A stretch of 52,587 nucleotides of DNA, taken from assembly GCF_000482845.1 (NCBI RefSeq), contig NZ_AXWV01000028.1:1-52587 (forward strand), given 5' to 3'. A program made the translations under genes and the position numbers. Within the stretch, counting starts at the first letter, position 1. Each line of letters opens with the position of its first letter. Of this stretch, positions 37,767 through 47,122 are shown piece by piece. The notes under the pieces were generated by a model. That model saw nothing but the letters and a program-made list of their open reading frames with translations. It was not told the DNA's origin and searched no databases. The DNA is from Anaerobiospirillum succiniciproducens DSM 6400 (GTDB lineage: Bacteria > Pseudomonadota > Gammaproteobacteria > Enterobacterales > Succinivibrionaceae).

Positions 37767-37806
37767 AAAAAACAAAACCCGGTTTCCTGATTACGGATCA
37801 CCGGGC
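37767..37806 (-). terminator. Terminator or attenuator just upstream of recR
   Basis: On the minus strand CCCGGT and ACCGGG pair, with an inner TCC/GGA, followed by TTTTGTTTTTT. The T-run ends 13 bases before the recR ATG, so RNA starting at ybaB would be terminated just before recR unless the hairpin is opened. Confidence 0.8.
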
Positions 37807-37877
37807 TTGATGATACTCAATGCTGTCTACTTATATGACAACAGTATCCGTACGTACATCAAATGATGGACGAAACT

Positions 37878-38204
37878 TTAGAAAGGAAGCTTCATGCCTG
37901 GTGGCAGAGGGATACCAGCGGTAACCTTTGACATAACAGCCTTGCTCTCTTCCTCAACACGACGGCTAGCATCGTTGCAAGCTGCAGCAATCAGATCTTC
38001 GATCATTTCCTTGTCGATTTCGCCTTCAAATAAAGAATCGGCGATTTCAACACGACGAACTTCGTGACGACCGTTAACGGTAACCTTAACTAAACCAGCT
38101 CCTGACTCACCGGTGCACTCTAAGGCTGCTGCCTCTTCTTGAGCCTTGGCCATACGCTCCTGAAGCATTTGAGCCTGCTTCATCATATTGTTCATGTTAA
38201 ACAT
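37878..38204 (-). CDS. ybaB: YbaB/EbfC family nucleoid-associated protein
   Basis: Small dimeric DNA-binding protein, 108 residues from the ATG at 38204, preceded by GGGAG at 8 bases; an upstream TTG (38219) opens the frame. It has the family pattern: Met-rich helix ([20 protein letters not shown]), [18 protein letters not shown] beta sheet, [39 protein letters not shown]. In most gammaproteobacteria the order is dnaX-ybaB-recR; dnaX is not present here. Confidence 0.95.
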   Translation of the reverse strand: MFNMNNMMKQAQMLQERMAKAQEEAAALECTGESGAGLVKVTVNGRHEVRRVEIADSLFEGEIDKEMIEDLIAAACNDASRRVEEESKAVMSKVTAGIPLPPGMKLPF

Positions 38205-38623
38205 GTAATCGACTCCCAATAATTCAATGCTGCTATTTTGACTAAGCTAGAACCAAAACACAAGGGTCTTAGATAAAAGCGACGAACAATCTCAACAAAC
38301 GCATGCGATAAAAAGGCAAATTGCAAAGATAGATTGGTAGTCTTTATGTTGTGTATGAGGTCTAGCAAAAAGCTAGAGTCTATATATGAGACTACTCAAG
38401 CTTACCCTCGTGATGTGAGGTACGAACCAAATTTAGTTGCCAATATCTGTTAATGGCTCTTAGCATTTTTAGCCTAAGATACTACACATAAAAAATGCCA
38501 GGACAACCTAGTGCTGTACTGGCATTTGAGGAACCTAAGCAATGAACTTTTGATTAAAAACTCTACTCAGGGATTGAATTTTGTTTTAGGTAGCTAACAG
38601 TTTTTTGCTTACTACCTAAACAT
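38205..38623. other. Gap between feoB and ybaB
   Basis: No gene. It includes the feoB terminator at 38490-38527 and the ybaB upstream region. Confidence 0.5.
38490..38527 (-). terminator. Intrinsic terminator of feoB
   Basis: On the minus strand AATGCCAG and CTGGCATT pair, with an inner ACA/TGT, followed by TTTTTT. It lies about 97 bases beyond the feoB stop. Confidence 0.87.
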
Positions 38624-40759
38624 CTAGATCTGCTTTACAGGAATCTGAATGGAAGTACGTGCCTTACGCTCTGGACGGAACACTAAATACAGAGCAACTA
38701 GCACAATCACACCTGCTACCACAGTACCTGGGCCAAAGCCTACCTGACCAGTGATAAAGCCACCAAGCTGGTAGATTACCATGGCAAGGCCATAAGCGAA
38801 GGCAAGCATGTAAACAACAGCAAAGGTAAACAGACGTGGGCTCTTAAGCTGACGACGCATTGCACCTAAAGCTGCGATACATGGAGTTGAGAACAGGTTA
38901 AAAGCTAAGAAAGCCATGGCTGCAGCTGAAGTTGAGAACTCAGCATTTAATGCAGCGCCTAATGAAGCATCATTCTCAGCAACCTCGCCTAAGCCAAGCA
39001 GCACAGCTAAAGTACCAACCACGTTCTCCTTAGCAAGAAGACCAGTGATAACGGATACTGAAGCCTGCCAGGATGCAAAGCCAAGTGGAATAAAGATGAA
39101 AGCGATAGCTGAACCGATAGCAGCCAGAATGGAATCATTAACCTCAACCATACCGAAACCATCAGAAGTGAAGTTGAAGTTAGATAAGAACCAGATTACT
39201 ACTACGGTTGCAAAAATTACGGTACCGGCCTTGATAACGAATGCACGGCAGCGCTCGTAAGTTGAACGAAATACGTTACGCAGCTTTGGCATATTGTAGT
39301 TTGGCATCTCAAGAACAAATGGAGATACTTCCTCTTTAAAAGCAGTATCTTTCTTTAAGATGTATGCAGTAAAGCCAATGCTGAAGATAGCTAAGAAGTA
39401 AACTGCAGGAGCAACAAAGGTTGACTCAGGGAAGAATGCAGCTGCAATCATAGCTAAGATTGGGAGCTTAGCTGAGCATGGTACAAAGGTAGTGGTAATA
39501 ATGGTAATGCGCTTCTCATTGATGTTATCAATGTTATTAGTAGCCATAATAGCTGGCACACCGCAACCAGAGGCAACTACCATTGGAATGAAGCAACGAC
39601 CAGAAAGACCGAAGTGACGGAAGACACGGTCAAGCACGAAGGCTACGCGAGTCATATAACCGCTTTGCTCAAGCATAGATAAAAGAGCAAAGAGAACGAT
39701 CATTTGAGGTACGAAACCTAAAACAGCGCCAACACCGCCAATAATACCGTCAACTACTAAACCAGAGAGCCACTCAGGAGCAGAGATGCTTTCCATTAAA
39801 GAAGTAGCTGCTTCAGTAGCATAAGTACCAAAGAGCACATCGTTGGCATAATCAGTACCCATAGTACCAATGGTGCTTACTGCTAAGTAGTAAACCATCC
39901 ATACTACGCCGATGAAGATTGGTATACCTAAATAACGGTGAGTTACTACATTATCGATCTTACGTGAGATGTCATTGTAGATACCTTTGCCCTTTACTAC
40001 GCACTGTGCAATTACGCTATCAATAAAGCTATAGCGCTCTTGAGCAATCAGAGATTCAACATCAGTAGAGTACTTCTTCTCAAGGTTTAAGATCTCACGA
40101 TTAATGATGCCTAGCTCAGCTTCATTGTTCTTATACTGCTGCATATAGGCTTTATCATTTTGCAGTAAAGACATGGCAGCAAAGCGGCTGTTACCTGCAT
40201 TAGATTCATTCTTAAGCTCTGAAGCAACTGACGCAATAGACTGCTCTAAAGCCTCATCATAAATCACGGCTGATGGAACAGAGGCGTTTTCAATAGCTTC
40301 AAAGAGCTTATCAATACCAAAGCTATTAGCTGCTGAGATTGCAACTACAGGTACGCCTAAACGCTTAGACATAGCTGCAGTATCGATCTTGATGCTAGAC
40401 TTTTCAGCCTTATCCATCATGTTAAGTGCAATAACCATTGGTCTTTTAAAGGTCATGACTTCACAAGTTAAAGATAAGGAACGCTCAAGGTGGGTGGCAT
40501 CGACTAAGTTAACGATGACATCATAATCACCATCGATAAGGAAATTACGGGAGACAATTTCCTCTGGTGAATATGGAGAAAGAGAGTAAAGACCAGGAAG
40601 GTCAACAACCTTCAAATTCTGTGATGAAACGAAACCAGCAACCTTATCAAGGGTTACACCAGGCCAGTTACCAACATACTGATTAGAACCGGTGATGCAA
40701 TTAAACAGGGTAGTCTTACCGCAGTTTTGATTGCCAATCAAAGCAATAGTCTTGCTCAT
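38624..40759 (-). CDS. feoB: Ferrous iron transporter FeoB
   Basis: GTP-dependent Fe(II) uptake protein of the inner membrane, 711 residues. N-terminal G domain: GNQNCGKT (9-16, G1), GNWPGVTLDK (G2), DLPGLYSLSPYSPEE (G3), NMMDKAE (G4), SAANSFG (G5); then the GDI helices and a membrane domain with two Gate motifs (GCGVPAIMATN, ending with PCSAKLPILAMIAAAFF, and STPCIAALGAMRRQL). AAGGAG precedes the ATG. It is 21 bases downstream of feoA. No feoC follows. Confidence 0.97.
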   Translation of the reverse strand: MSKTIALIGNQNCGKTTLFNCITGSNQYVGNWPGVTLDKVAGFVSSQNLKVVDLPGLYSLSPYSPEEIVSRNFLIDGDYDVIVNLVDATHLERSLSLTCEVMTFKRPMVIALNMMDKAEKSSIKIDTAAMSKRLGVPVVAISAANSFGIDKLFEAIENASVPSAVIYDEALEQSIASVASELKNESNAGNSRFAAMSLLQNDKAYMQQYKNNEAELGIINREILNLEKKYSTDVESLIAQERYSFIDSVIAQCVVKGKGIYNDISRKIDNVVTHRYLGIPIFIGVVWMVYYLAVSTIGTMGTDYANDVLFGTYATEAATSLMESISAPEWLSGLVVDGIIGGVGAVLGFVPQMIVLFALLSMLEQSGYMTRVAFVLDRVFRHFGLSGRCFIPMVVASGCGVPAIMATNNIDNINEKRITIITTTFVPCSAKLPILAMIAAAFFPESTFVAPAVYFLAIFSIGFTAYILKKDTAFKEEVSPFVLEMPNYNMPKLRNVFRSTYERCRAFVIKAGTVIFATVVVIWFLSNFNFTSDGFGMVEVNDSILAAIGSAIAFIFIPLGFASWQASVSVITGLLAKENVVGTLAVLLGLGEVAENDASLGAALNAEFSTSAAAMAFLAFNLFSTPCIAALGAMRRQLKSPRLFTFAVVYMLAFAYGLAMVIYQLGGFITGQVGFGPGTVVAGVIVLVALYLVFRPERKARTSIQIPVKQI

Positions 40760-40780
40760 TTGTTTTCGTGCTCCTTGATA

Positions 40781-41008
40781 TTAGGCGATTTCAATCAGCT
40801 TAGCGTCATCCTTACGGATGGTTAAGGCATAACCGCGCACCTCAAGCTCCATTGGGTCACCCAAAGGAGCGAGGCGCATAATCTTGACCTGAGTGTTTGG
40901 GGTCAAGCCCATATCAAGCAATCTGCGACGCAGGGAGGTATTATGGCCATTAACTGCACTCACAGTACCACTCTGACCAACCTCTAAAGTATCTAAAGTC
41001 TTACTCAT
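40781..41008 (-). CDS. feoA: Ferrous iron transport protein A
   Basis: 75-residue SH3-like protein needed for FeoB function. Motifs: LEVGQSGTVSAVNG, LRRRLLDMGLTPNTQVKIMRLAPLGDPMELEVRGYALTIRKDDA, all typical of FeoA. It forms the only closely spaced gene pair in the window, with feoB. No Shine-Dalgarno sequence is obvious before the ATG and I could not pick out a Fur box upstream by eye. Confidence 0.95.
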   Translation of the reverse strand: MSKTLDTLEVGQSGTVSAVNGHNTSLRRRLLDMGLTPNTQVKIMRLAPLGDPMELEVRGYALTIRKDDAKLIEIA

Positions 41009-42906
41009 AATATGTATTTAAGCGCTTTGGCTTCTCAAAAGAATCCGCAGAAACCCAGAAACCTGGTTGACACGACACAAGAGAGTTAAAAACAGAGCAA
41101 AGAGATGCTTTAACTATCTTTGTTCAAGCTGACTTGTTGTCGAGGTAGCACTGCGCTTATAGCGGCGTGCTGCGCTACACCAAATGTGTCTGAGTATTGT
41201 ACGCCAAACATCACCTTAAGCTGACAAATGAGTAAGAAAAACCCATTTGTATCAGGTATATATCATGGTTGTATGACTACCTGAGGATGTATAGCGTTCA
41301 ATTTTGTTAAAAAGTAGTCACCAAAGAAGTGGTATTAACTTGAACTTCTTCAACCTATTGTGACTAGCCTCATGTATGACACTGCTAAGAAAAAGTAACT
41401 AGCAGCGCCATATGTTCAGGTCTTCTTGCCATTCGGCTTTACAAGCGCACTGTAAATAAATGTTTCTTCTACCATGATTGCACCTGACCTTGCTTAAGTT
41501 TTGTGGTCAAGCTTACAAAGCTAGAAGTGACTAACAATAGTTACCCTACACTTGCACAAATTAGTCTATGCTTACTGACACGAATTTGCAACGACTTTCT
41601 TAAGTTTTGATCACAAATGAACCACAGCAAAATGCTTAAACCATGGGATTTTTGATAAATCCCTTTACGTATCTAGTTTTGCGAAGAGGACATAAAAATA
41701 AACACTTAACTTGTCTCACAAGTAATCAGATCAACGAATAAAACTGTAGCTCTCAGATAGAGACTTTTACCCACTATCTATAGCTATAACAGGCCATAGC
41801 TCATAACAACCTCATAGCACTACTCAATTAATACCTTGTCGTCACAATTTGATAGCTTCATACGCTGAACTACATCCTCTTAGATCTCAACTCAAACATT
41901 TGCAGCTCTTAAGTTTTTACCCAATACAGACAAGGTGATGCCTAAGTTTTGTTTGCCCAATACAGGCAAGGCCATGAATACGTTTTGTTTGCCCAATACA
42001 GACAATGCCATGCCTACGTTTTGTTTGCCCAATACAGGCAAGGCCATTCCTACGTTTTATTTACCCAATACAGACAAGGTGATGCCTAAGTTTTGTTTGC
42101 CCCATACAGGCAAGGCCATTTCTATGTTTTGTTTACCCAATACAGGCAAGGCCATTTCTACGTTTTATTTACCCAATAGAGGTAAGGCTGCGCTTATGTT
42201 TCTTTTCCTTTTGCATACATATATGTGTAGACATAAGCCAAGTCTCTAAAACTGCTAATTTTGCATTGGCACCATATTATGTTGTTAGCGATAGTTTTAC
42301 AGTACAATCAAAAGAGAAATGCTGATTTTTATACCATTTTTCGAGAGATATAGTTAACATAAAACGTACTCTTGCTTGTCTGACAAATTTCCTCAAATCA
42401 GACAATTACGGTGCGAAAAATGGGATCTACATCCAGATAATTTTTTAGCAATGAGAGCGAACACTCATTTTGCTTAGAAACTTAGCATCAAATCTTCCTT
42501 AAACCAGTACAATCGTATGCGGTTTAGACTGACATTAGGTGATCTTTTGTCTAGCAAAGACTAGCCTCCGTTTAGGAGCTCTTTGCTCACTATCTAGCGT
42601 ACAGCTTGCACCTAAGCGTTAATCTATGGTGAGAGAAGAACAGTTTGATCTTGTGGCAAAAGCGCAGTTAATTATTTAGTTGCCCTCCATAAGATGATCT
42701 TGTATCTGTCCAAAACAAAACAATGACAGTCAGCTATCAAGCTTTTTAAAAGCGCCTTAGTTAAGGCGTACTTTTACTTGCTTGTTTAGTAATTTACCAA
42801 AGATATACAAAGTATTTCTTTGGCAAGAGTGCTCATATAACACTCACCTCCATCTTGCTATGTCCTGACTGTGGTTTGTTGAGGTTTGTTAAGGAAGGAG
42901 TCACAA
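41009..42906. other. 1.9-kb divergent intergenic region between feoA and cstA
   Basis: Holds the eight-copy 36-bp array (41911-42195) and an 8-bp inverted repeat TTGTCTGA/TCAGACAA at 42376-42405. The rest is AT-rich without gene-like frames. The 104-codon frame at 41935-42249 is produced by the array. Confidence 0.55.
41911..42195. repeat. 36-bp tandem array, 8 copies
   Basis: Units start at 41911 (33 bp), 41944, 41980, 42016, 42052, 42088, 42124 and 42160. The core is TTTGCCCAATACAGGCAAGG or its GACAAGG variant. Units with GGCAA contain a small stem TTGCC/GGCAA. The G and A variants alternate over the first six units, so part of the array may have grown by 72-bp doublets. The period is a multiple of three, giving a translated FCLPNTGKAMxT pattern in one frame, but no ribosome binding site supports a protein. 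Confidence 0.95.
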
Positions 42907-44349
42907 ATGCCTAGGTATATGTGGTTTATCATTGCAACCATTGGCCTTTTAGTAGGCTATTGGCTGTACGGCAAGTTCGTTGAGAAGGTTTTCCAACCTG
43001 ATCCTAATCGTAAGACACCAGCTGTTACCAAGTTCGACGGTGTTGACTATGTTTCCATGCCAAAGTGGAAGCTGTGGTTAATTCAGCTGCTTAACATTGC
43101 AGGCGTAGGCCCTGTATTCGGCCCTATCATGGGTGCTTTATACGGCCCACAGGCTCTGTTATGGATCGTATTAGGTTCCATCTTTGCCGGTGCAGTGCAC
43201 GATTACTTCGGTGGTATGTTATCCGTCCGTTACCAGGGCGCTAACGTTCCTCAAATCGTAGGCTACAACTTAGGTAAGTTCTTCAAGCAACTGATGCGCG
43301 TATTCGCCGTTATCCTGCTCTTATTAGTAGGTGTGGTATTCGCAACTTCTCCTGCAAACCTGCTTGCTAAACTGACCCCTGATTCACTGGACTTCCTGTT
43401 CTGGCTTGGCGTTATCTTCGTTTACTACTTCATTGCTACCTTAGTACCAATCGATAAGTTAATCGGCCGAATCTACCCAATCTTCGGTGCACTCCTTATC
43501 GTTATGGCCGTGGGCGTAACTGCAGCATTATTCTTAAAGATGCCAGATCAGTTCTACTCATGGGCTGAGTGGGGCGTAAATCCACATCCTGCTGATCTGC
43601 CATTATGGCCTTTAATGTTCATCACCATTGCTTGTGGTGCATTATCTGGCTTCCACGCAACCCAGTCTCCTCTGATGGCACGCTGCATCGAGTCTGAGAA
43701 CGAAGGCCGCATGGTATTCTACGGTGGTATGATTGCTGAAGGCTTCATCGGTCTCGTATGGGCAACCGTTGGTATGACCTTCTACGTATCTCCAGAAGAA
43801 TTAAACGCAACCATTAATGCCGGTACCGCTTCTGCCGTTGTTTACGATGCATCTATCGTTCTGATGGGTTCATTCGGTGGTCTTTTAGCTATCTTAGGTG
43901 TTATTGTTCTGCCAATTACCTCTGGTGATACCGCTTTCCGTGCTGCACGTCTGACCATCGCTGAAGTATTCGACTTAGACCAGACCCAGCCAATTAAGCG
44001 TCTGTACATCGCAGTTCCATTATTCGCACTTGGTATTGCTCTGTCATTCATCGACTTCAACATCATTTGGAGATACTTCGGCTTCTCCAACCAGGTACTC
44101 GCCGGTATTATGCTCTGGACTGCAGCTGCATACCTCTACCGTCGTAACAAGCTGCACTTAATCTGCTCTATTCCAGCAGCATTCATCTCTGCAGCATGTG
44201 TAACCTACATTATCTACGAGCCAAACATGGGCTTAGGCGTTGACATCTTTATCGCTCAGATTATCGGTCTTGTTGCAGCCGTTGGTATGTTCGTAGTCTT
44301 CTTAATGTTAGGCAAGAGCGAAATTGAAGGCGCACCAATGGATGTTTAA
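42907..44349 (+). CDS. cstA: CstA-family carbon starvation/pyruvate or peptide transporter
   Basis: Inner-membrane transporter of the CstA/BtsT family, 480 residues, about 14 hydrophobic segments. Family blocks: N-terminal YGKFVEKVFQPDPNRKTPA, NIAGVGPVFGPIMGALYGPQALLWIVLGSIFAGAVHDYFGGMLSVR, CGALSGFHATQSPLMARCIE and LPITSGDTAFRAARL. It lacks the long C-terminal part of E. coli CstA (701 residues) and BtsT (716), so it is the short form. Known members import pyruvate or peptides; the substrate here is unknown. The frame opens at TTG 42886, but AAGGAAGGAG before the ATG at 42907 sets the start. Monocistronic with double hairpins behind it. Confidence 0.9.
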   Translation: MPRYMWFIIATIGLLVGYWLYGKFVEKVFQPDPNRKTPAVTKFDGVDYVSMPKWKLWLIQLLNIAGVGPVFGPIMGALYGPQALLWIVLGSIFAGAVHDYFGGMLSVRYQGANVPQIVGYNLGKFFKQLMRVFAVILLLLVGVVFATSPANLLAKLTPDSLDFLFWLGVIFVYYFIATLVPIDKLIGRIYPIFGALLIVMAVGVTAALFLKMPDQFYSWAEWGVNPHPADLPLWPLMFITIACGALSGFHATQSPLMARCIESENEGRMVFYGGMIAEGFIGLVWATVGMTFYVSPEELNATINAGTASAVVYDASIVLMGSFGGLLAILGVIVLPITSGDTAFRAARLTIAEVFDLDQTQPIKRLYIAVPLFALGIALSFIDFNIIWRYFGFSNQVLAGIMLWTAAAYLYRRNKLHLICSIPAAFISAACVTYIIYEPNMGLGVDIFIAQIIGLVAAVGMFVVFLMLGKSEIEGAPMDV

Positions 44350-44373
44350 TCCATAGCCTAAATATCTTTTATA

Positions 44374-44436
44374 AAGCTGGTAGCACACTAGCTACCAGTT
44401 TAAAAATGCCGCACTTGATGCGGCATTTTTATTTAT
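44374..44436 (+). terminator. Tandem terminator hairpins of cstA
   Basis: First hairpin AAGCTGGTAGC/GCTACCAGTTT (44374-44401), second AAAAATGCCGC/GCGGCATTTTT followed by ATTT (44403-44436). Confidence 0.93.
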
Positions 44437-44695
44437 ACACCACGACAAGTCCTAGCCTCACCTAGTCTGCCAAAACATCACAAGCTCTCTTAGCTCAACC
44501 CACCTCGATCTTAGCTAGCTCATAGCTAGACTCTGCAATTGCTACTTCCCGCATCATTGCCTTGTTAAAGAGCAGTTTAGCCTTAATTGCCCGCGCTTGA
44601 TCGTACATAAGCAGCATAAAACAAAGAATCTACTAACGATTTACCAAGCATTCACACTTTTGCTAACTTTTAGCCATACAAACAAAAGGTCTGCT

Positions 44696-44885
44696 TATTT
44701 GGTACAGATAAACGAAAGAGCCTACTGCCTTTGGGCGTAGATATATGGACAGTAATGCCATTTTCAGGCGTAGATAGATGGACAGTAATGCCATTTTCAA
44801 GCATAGATATACGGATAGTCATGCTACTTTCAGGCGTATATTGACGGAAAGTCATACTGCATTTGGGCGTAGATAAAAGAAAAGG
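44696..44885. repeat. 33-bp tandem array, about 5.7 copies
   Basis: Full units at 44730, 44763, 44796 and 44829 with consensus TTCAGGCGTAGATATATGGA; a diverged unit precedes at 44696 and a partial one (44862-44885) runs into the stem of the terminator. Confidence 0.9.
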
Positions 44886-44925
44886 CCGGCAACCTTTTTT
44901 ATGGTATCCGGCCTTTTCTTTTAGC
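44872..44925 (-). terminator. Terminator of the beta-barrel protein gene
   Basis: AAGAAAAGGCCGG and CCGGCCTTTTCTT pair around a 19-base loop that includes a T run. A T-rich stretch follows on each strand, so it can work in both directions. Confidence 0.85.
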
Positions 44926-44998
44926 TGAGGGACACAGCGATCTTTGTAATCGCTGCATTCACTCAACGTGGCATAAAAAGCGTAGTCGCTTAGCTATC

Positions 44999-45850
44999 TT
45001 AGAAGTTGATAGCAGCGCGTACGTAAGCGCCATTGGAGTTGTCTGTCTCAACGGTACCAATGGAGTTGCCACCTTGGTCGTAGAACTTGAACTCACGGTC
45101 GAAGTAGGAAACTAAGCCAGCAGAAATGGTAACCATCTGCACTGGGGTGTATGAAACGCCAAGACCTAAACCGTAAGACTCTTCACGCATGTAGCCATTC
45201 TTAAGCTTAGTTGGCTTTGCAGAGTCATCATCTAAGTTGTAGGTATCACGTACAGTCATGAAGCTAGCATCAACAGCCCAAGTTGGGTTGAAACGATACT
45301 GAATACGGGTGCTTGGGTAAGCAATAGAGCCAGTCCAGCCAAGCTCATGATTTTTGCCAACCTCAAGACCAAAGATAGGCTCGAAGATGTTATCAGCTTC
45401 GTTCAGGCTAGCAAAGGCACCAGCAAATGCAGTAATGCCGTTCATGAACTCCCAACCTACAGCAATACGTGGGGAAATGTTGTAGCTGTTACCGATATCC
45501 AGATCGCTCTCGTATAAAGCAGCGAGGTTTAAACCAGCATAGTAACGGATGTTGGAAGAAATGTAGCCATCGTAACGTAAGTCTACATATACCTTGTTAA
45601 GAGAATCAAATGGAGCGTTGTTGAGGTTGGAAAAATCGTAATCAGTACGAGTTACACCAACAGAAATCCAATCAGTACCACCATTAATGCCATAGCTGGT
45701 GGTCTTCATCTCTGCATTTGAGCCCTTGATATCAGCATCAGCAGTACCAACGAGATCTAGGTTTACAAAGAAAGGAGCAGCAATAGCAGCTGATGAAATA
45801 GCGCAGGCAGCTACAGTAGCTAATGCAGCAGAGATTAAAGAACGCTTCAT
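44999..45850 (-). CDS. Outer-membrane beta-barrel protein
   Basis: 283 residues from the ATG at 45850 (GAGGT about 10 bases upstream). A signal peptide MKRSLISAALATVAACAISSAAIAA is followed by APFFVNLDLVG. The mature protein shows alternating hydrophobic/polar strands (for example VYVDLRYDGYISSNIRYYAGLNLAALYE, YGLGLGVSYTPVQMVTISAGLVSYF). It ends in AYVRAAINF, with the terminal Phe of barrel substrates of the BAM machinery. Twelve or so strands would fit the length. I cannot name a family; porin-like or adhesion roles are both open. Monocistronic. Confidence 0.8.
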   Translation of the reverse strand: MKRSLISAALATVAACAISSAAIAAPFFVNLDLVGTADADIKGSNAEMKTTSYGINGGTDWISVGVTRTDYDFSNLNNAPFDSLNKVYVDLRYDGYISSNIRYYAGLNLAALYESDLDIGNSYNISPRIAVGWEFMNGITAFAGAFASLNEADNIFEPIFGLEVGKNHELGWTGSIAYPSTRIQYRFNPTWAVDASFMTVRDTYNLDDDSAKPTKLKNGYMREESYGLGLGVSYTPVQMVTISAGLVSYFDREFKFYDQGGNSIGTVETDNSNGAYVRAAINF

Positions 45851-47122
45851 AAAAGAATCTACCTCAAGATAAAACACAAATTAACGTATATGACAGTGCA
45901 TATATAATCTCATCAAGATACAGCATGGCACTGCATATAAAGAGGTCGCACCTCTTTAATATCTTGCTTAGCTATGACATTGCTCTTTCTTCTTTGCATA
46001 CCAATTAATTGAGTACACTGCCTTGGGCACCAAATTTTAGTAAAGCTCAATGGACTACAAAGAAGAAAGGACACAAAGCGCTAAGCTTATTAGATATATG
46101 TATGCTGCGTTTTATGTCTTAATGAGCGGCGGGATTATAGCAACGTAATAAGTTTTCAAACTTTACCAAATTAGTTTGTTTGTCAGTAAAAACGCATATT
46201 TTTTACTCTAAACTGCCAATATTAATGTGTTTGAGAGTATCTAGGAACAAACTAAAAACGCCTACACATTGAAATTTACATCCGTAATCCATAATGTGTA
46301 CTAACGCTATGCTTAAAAATGACGATCAAGGTTAGAGAAGTTGGTCGTAATTTCTACTTAAAAATGATCGACTTTAGCTCGATTATTTGATGATCGACTT
46401 TGCCGTAATGATGTAAACAAATCTGATTTCTTTCTTAGATATTGGTTACTAATGTGACTAGTATGGCAAAACTATCAACTGAGTTGTATGCTGTATCAAG
46501 ATTGACGTGCACAGGGCTGTTTAAACTGATATGATTTTTCATGCACGCCGCTGCTTTAATTGTTCACATGCCATGCTTTATCTTGGCCTATGAAAGATTG
46601 AAGATATAGACACTCACATAGCTTCTCAATCAGTTCTATATTAATTGAATACAAAATGTAGCAGTGATTGATAAGCAAGTCATCGGTATGCTTAATTTTA
46701 TAGTGGTTAGGAGATGTCATCTTGCTTAAAACCAAAGTTTGGATACTCCTAAGAGACACTGTGTTTATACACAAGTCCAAGTAATCTTTATTAATGAAGT
46801 GTATTGCACTTGCCAAAGGCAAGATGCATATGTGCATATTCTTGTTTTGTCTAAAGTCGAATCAAGCATCCGTCTTGTTCACTTAGCAGCGCATCAATCA
46901 AACACATAAGTTCAGGCATCGAGCTAACAAGCTTAGAAGTCTATTTACAAAGCACCTTAATTAGTCATGCACTTTGAAGTGAGTAACCTATATTGATCTT
47001 GTCATGAACAAGGTAAACCTAGACTCACATGTTTTAAAGAATGCAGGACTAACGTATCTGCTCAGCTGTAGCATTGATAACTGCGTAAGCCAATAAGACT
47101 TGGATCAAGTTGGGACGTAATC
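45851..47122. other. 1.27-kb intergenic region
   Basis: ATGATCGACTTT recurs at about 46364 and 46391. A 93-codon minus-strand frame (46556-46837) has no ribosome binding site and no recognisable family; it could be a short hypothetical gene but I do not support it as one. Otherwise featureless AT-rich sequence. Confidence 0.4.

Larger units (their letters stand above)
44350..44998. other. Convergent gap between cstA and the beta-barrel gene
   Basis: Contains the cstA terminators, a 33-bp array (44696-44885) and the terminator of the beta-barrel gene (44872-44925). The 98-codon minus-strand frame over the array is a by-product of the repeat. Confidence 0.6.

Noticed and set aside
41935..42249. 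A 104-codon frame with a repeated FCLPNTGKA pattern that could be read as a repeat protein
   Set aside because: No ribosome binding site, no signal or domain, and the frame stays open only because the DNA repeat period is 36. Treated as an array.
44670..44966. A 98-codon minus-strand frame with repeated ENGITVH-type segments
   Set aside because: It coincides with the 33-bp array and a terminator; the period, a multiple of three, explains the open frame.
46556..46837. A 93-codon minus-strand frame
   Set aside because: Hydrophobic and Cys/His/Ile-rich with no known family, no ribosome binding site, AT-rich surroundings. It could be a decayed gene, but the support is too thin.
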